Shown in pieces: positions 3,644 through 5,116 of a DNA stretch of 5,116 nt; the stretch's first letter is position 1, and every line of letters starts with the position of its first letter. Location: contig MHER01000156.1 of the NCBI GenBank assembly GCA_001805205.1, positions 8,656 through 13,771 on the forward strand, given 5' to 3'. A program made the translations under genes and the position numbers. Origin of the DNA: Nitrospirae bacterium RIFCSPLOW2_12_42_9 (lineage in GTDB: Bacteria > Nitrospirota > 9FT-COMBO-42-15 > HDB-SIOI813). The notes beneath the pieces are model-generated. The model was not told where the DNA came from. It worked only from the letters and a program-made list of their open reading frames with translations, and ran no database searches.

Positions 3644-5116
3644 TAATAGAGAAATACATTTTAGAAAATACTATTGATGCCTTTAAGAATATAGGCTATA
3701 AGAACAGTCTAATTAAGAAAGACTACAAATATGCAGACCTGTTTTCGGTTGATGTGCCAATTCGAACCGTGGGTATGGCTGTCTTTGGACAAGAACCTTT
3801 AGATTATCGTTCTGCCTGTTTTGGGGTTCAAATGGCAGAGCACAACCGGTCGTCTTCCGCTCTTGTCAATGAACTAAAAGCCCTTGGTGCTCCACAGATA
3901 TTCATTATGAACAATGGAACGACTGAACGATGGGCTGTTACTGAACTGGAACCTGTCCTCCAGGCGAAATATAAGACGATTGATTTACCAAATATCATTG
4001 CTCAGAATATTAACGAGTGGGACCCGAAATCTATTATAAGGGCAAAGGCAGGTTTTGCTAAACCTTCACCTAAGCAGATGGATTTTGTTGATATTGGGCT
4101 GCTTCCAGCATTGGAAAATGAAGCTGCAAAGAAGATTGATTACTTGCTTAGAGAAATCCTTAATCATACAGAAAGAGAGTTTAAAAAGCATAATCTGTTG
4201 TTTAATTCAGCAAAAGTATTCAGAATTGTTTTTAGTCTGTTAGCCGCGAAATTACTCAAAGATCGTGATGCAGTTAGTTCTACAAGTATTGATTTTTCAT
4301 TCCCACAAACTGCTATTCAGGCAGTGAGCAATCATTACGGTTCATCATTATCGTTTATAGCTTCAGAACTCCCTGATGTAACAATAAAATCCATATCACA
4401 GGAAGTAGGAAGTACCTTTTCTTTACGTAATATATCAGTAGACACCCTTACCTATATTTACGAAAACACATTTGTCTCACCGGAAAGTCGTCAGAAACTC
4501 GGCATTCATAGCACCCCATCTTATGTGGCAGATTATGTCATGTCACAAATTCCTATCGAGGATATACATAAAACTCAGTGGCATACTGCAGACCCTATGT
4601 CCGGGCATGGAATTTTTCTTATTGCGGCTATGAGGAGGATGAGAGATATGCTGCCGCCGGACTGGAGCGGACGGCAACGCCACAAATTTTTTGTTAAACA
4701 TCTGCACGGTATAGAAATAGATGCCTTTTCAGTAGAAGTAGCGCGCATGTGCCTCATGCTCGCAGACTTTCCAGAGCCAAACGGGTGGGATTTAAGAAAT
4801 GCTGATGTCTTTGAAGGTAAAACGCTTGAAAAAGTGGCAGCTAATAGTATGATATTTGTAGGTAATCCACCTTATGAAAATATTGCAGGCAGAAGTCCTG
4901 TCACACCCAAACCTGTTGAGCTATTAAGACGTGCTTTGCCTGCTTTGCCTGCGCATGCTTTAGTCGGATTAGTGTTGCCGCGTTCTTTTATTGATGGAAA
5001 TGACTATAAGAGAGAGCGTGAAAATATCCTGAATAATTTTGAATTAATTTCACTCACTGCCCTTCCCGACCGTATTTTCCTGCATTCTAATGCTGAGACA
5101 GCAATCCTTATAGCAC
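3640..5116 (+). CDS. N6-adenine DNA methyltransferase, Eco57I/N6_Mtase-like (3' end beyond the window)
   Basis: The first 492 codons of a large SAM-dependent DNA methyltransferase predicted to methylate adenine N6. Motif I is DPMSGHGIF (318-326), a variant of the usual DPACGSGxF that keeps PxxGxGxF. It is followed by HGIEIDAFSVEVAR with the SAM-ribose acidic residue E359/D361, LRNADVF with D389, and the catalytic NPPY at 409-412. Before motif I is IHSTPSYVADYVM, the HxTP-VxxxM lead-in common in N6_Mtase and type IIG enzymes. Residues 1-150 form a separate domain (FGVQMAEHNRSSSALVNELK, then NNGTTERWAVTELEP) that resembles an HsdR-N-like nuclease-fold lead-in, but no clear D-(E)xK triad is visible. 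Residues about 150-300 are mostly helical. The ATG at 3640 follows an in-frame TAA directly and has AAGGA 8 bases upstream, so the start is well fixed. A target-recognition domain would lie past the window. Context suggests a restriction-modification or phage-defence gene. Confidence 0.93.
   Translation, partial: MIIEKYILENTIDAFKNIGYKNSLIKKDYKYADLFSVDVPIRTVGMAVFGQEPLDYRSACFGVQMAEHNRSSSALVNELKALGAPQIFIMNNGTTERWAVTELEPVLQAKYKTIDLPNIIAQNINEWDPKSIIRAKAGFAKPSPKQMDFVDIGLLPALENEAAKKIDYLLREILNHTEREFKKHNLLFNSAKVFRIVFSLLAAKLLKDRDAVSSTSIDFSFPQTAIQAVSNHYGSSLSFIASELPDVTIKSISQEVGSTFSLRNISVDTLTYIYENTFVSPESRQKLGIHSTPSYVADYVMSQIPIEDIHKTQWHTADPMSGHGIFLIAAMRRMRDMLPPDWSGRQRHKFFVKHLHGIEIDAFSVEVARMCLMLADFPEPNGWDLRNADVFEGKTLEKVAANSMIFVGNPPYENIAGRSPVTPKPVELLRRALPALPAHALVGLVLPRSFIDGNDYKRERENILNNFELISLTALPDRIFLHSNAETAILIA

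Noticed and set aside
4055..4243. 62-codon plus-strand ORF
   Set aside because: It is an out-of-frame shadow within the methylase gene.
4575..4757. 60-codon minus-strand ORF
   Set aside because: It is antisense to the methylase region encoding motif I.

Overview
The window joins the end of a housekeeping respiratory operon to an accessory segment. The complete gene on the left is nuoN (proton-pumping subunit of NADH:quinone oxidoreductase, complex I). It overlaps the last codons of what is probably nuoM, so the nuoL-nuoM-nuoN order is likely. The DNA is moderately AT-rich, uses ATG and TTG starts and has clear Shine-Dalgarno sites, so it is bacterial. A free-living anaerobic or facultative lineage such as Nitrospirota or Desulfobacterota-like bacteria would fit, but nothing here fixes the taxon.

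Layout: 1-76, 3' end of probable nuoM (+). 66-1505, nuoN (+). 1506-1613, short convergent spacer holding a degenerate CAYY tetranucleotide repeat and no clear terminator. 1614-2223, a toxin-antitoxin pair on the minus strand: a 61-residue putative antitoxin followed by a PIN-domain RNase toxin that overlaps it by 17 bases. 2224-2329, probable TA promoter and operator. 2330-2907, two minus-strand ORFs joined by a TGATG overlap: a 131-residue uncharacterised protein and a doubtful 60-residue Cys-containing one. 2908-3580, a region of almost 700 bases without a confident gene but unusually rich in palindromes and repeated motifs. 3640-5116, the first 492 codons of a large adenine-specific DNA methyltransferase (+), cut by the window end, possibly preceded by a 20-residue coupled leader ORF.

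The left part is ordinary energy metabolism. Everything right of position 1506 looks like accessory DNA: a VapC-like/COG1569 TA module, orphan hypotheticals, and a restriction-modification or phage-defence type methylase with an uncharacterised N-terminal domain. Three points stand out. The PIN toxin has a perfect ribosome binding site but an ACG codon where its start should be. A 13-base TTATACGGAYCAG-like motif occurs three times in the gene-poor region, two copies forming a perfect 12-bp inverted repeat and the third lying in a near-perfect 24-bp palindrome. The methylase has an ATGA overlap with a small upstream ORF and a candidate regulated promoter. I did not find a CRISPR array, tRNA, rRNA or intact transposase.
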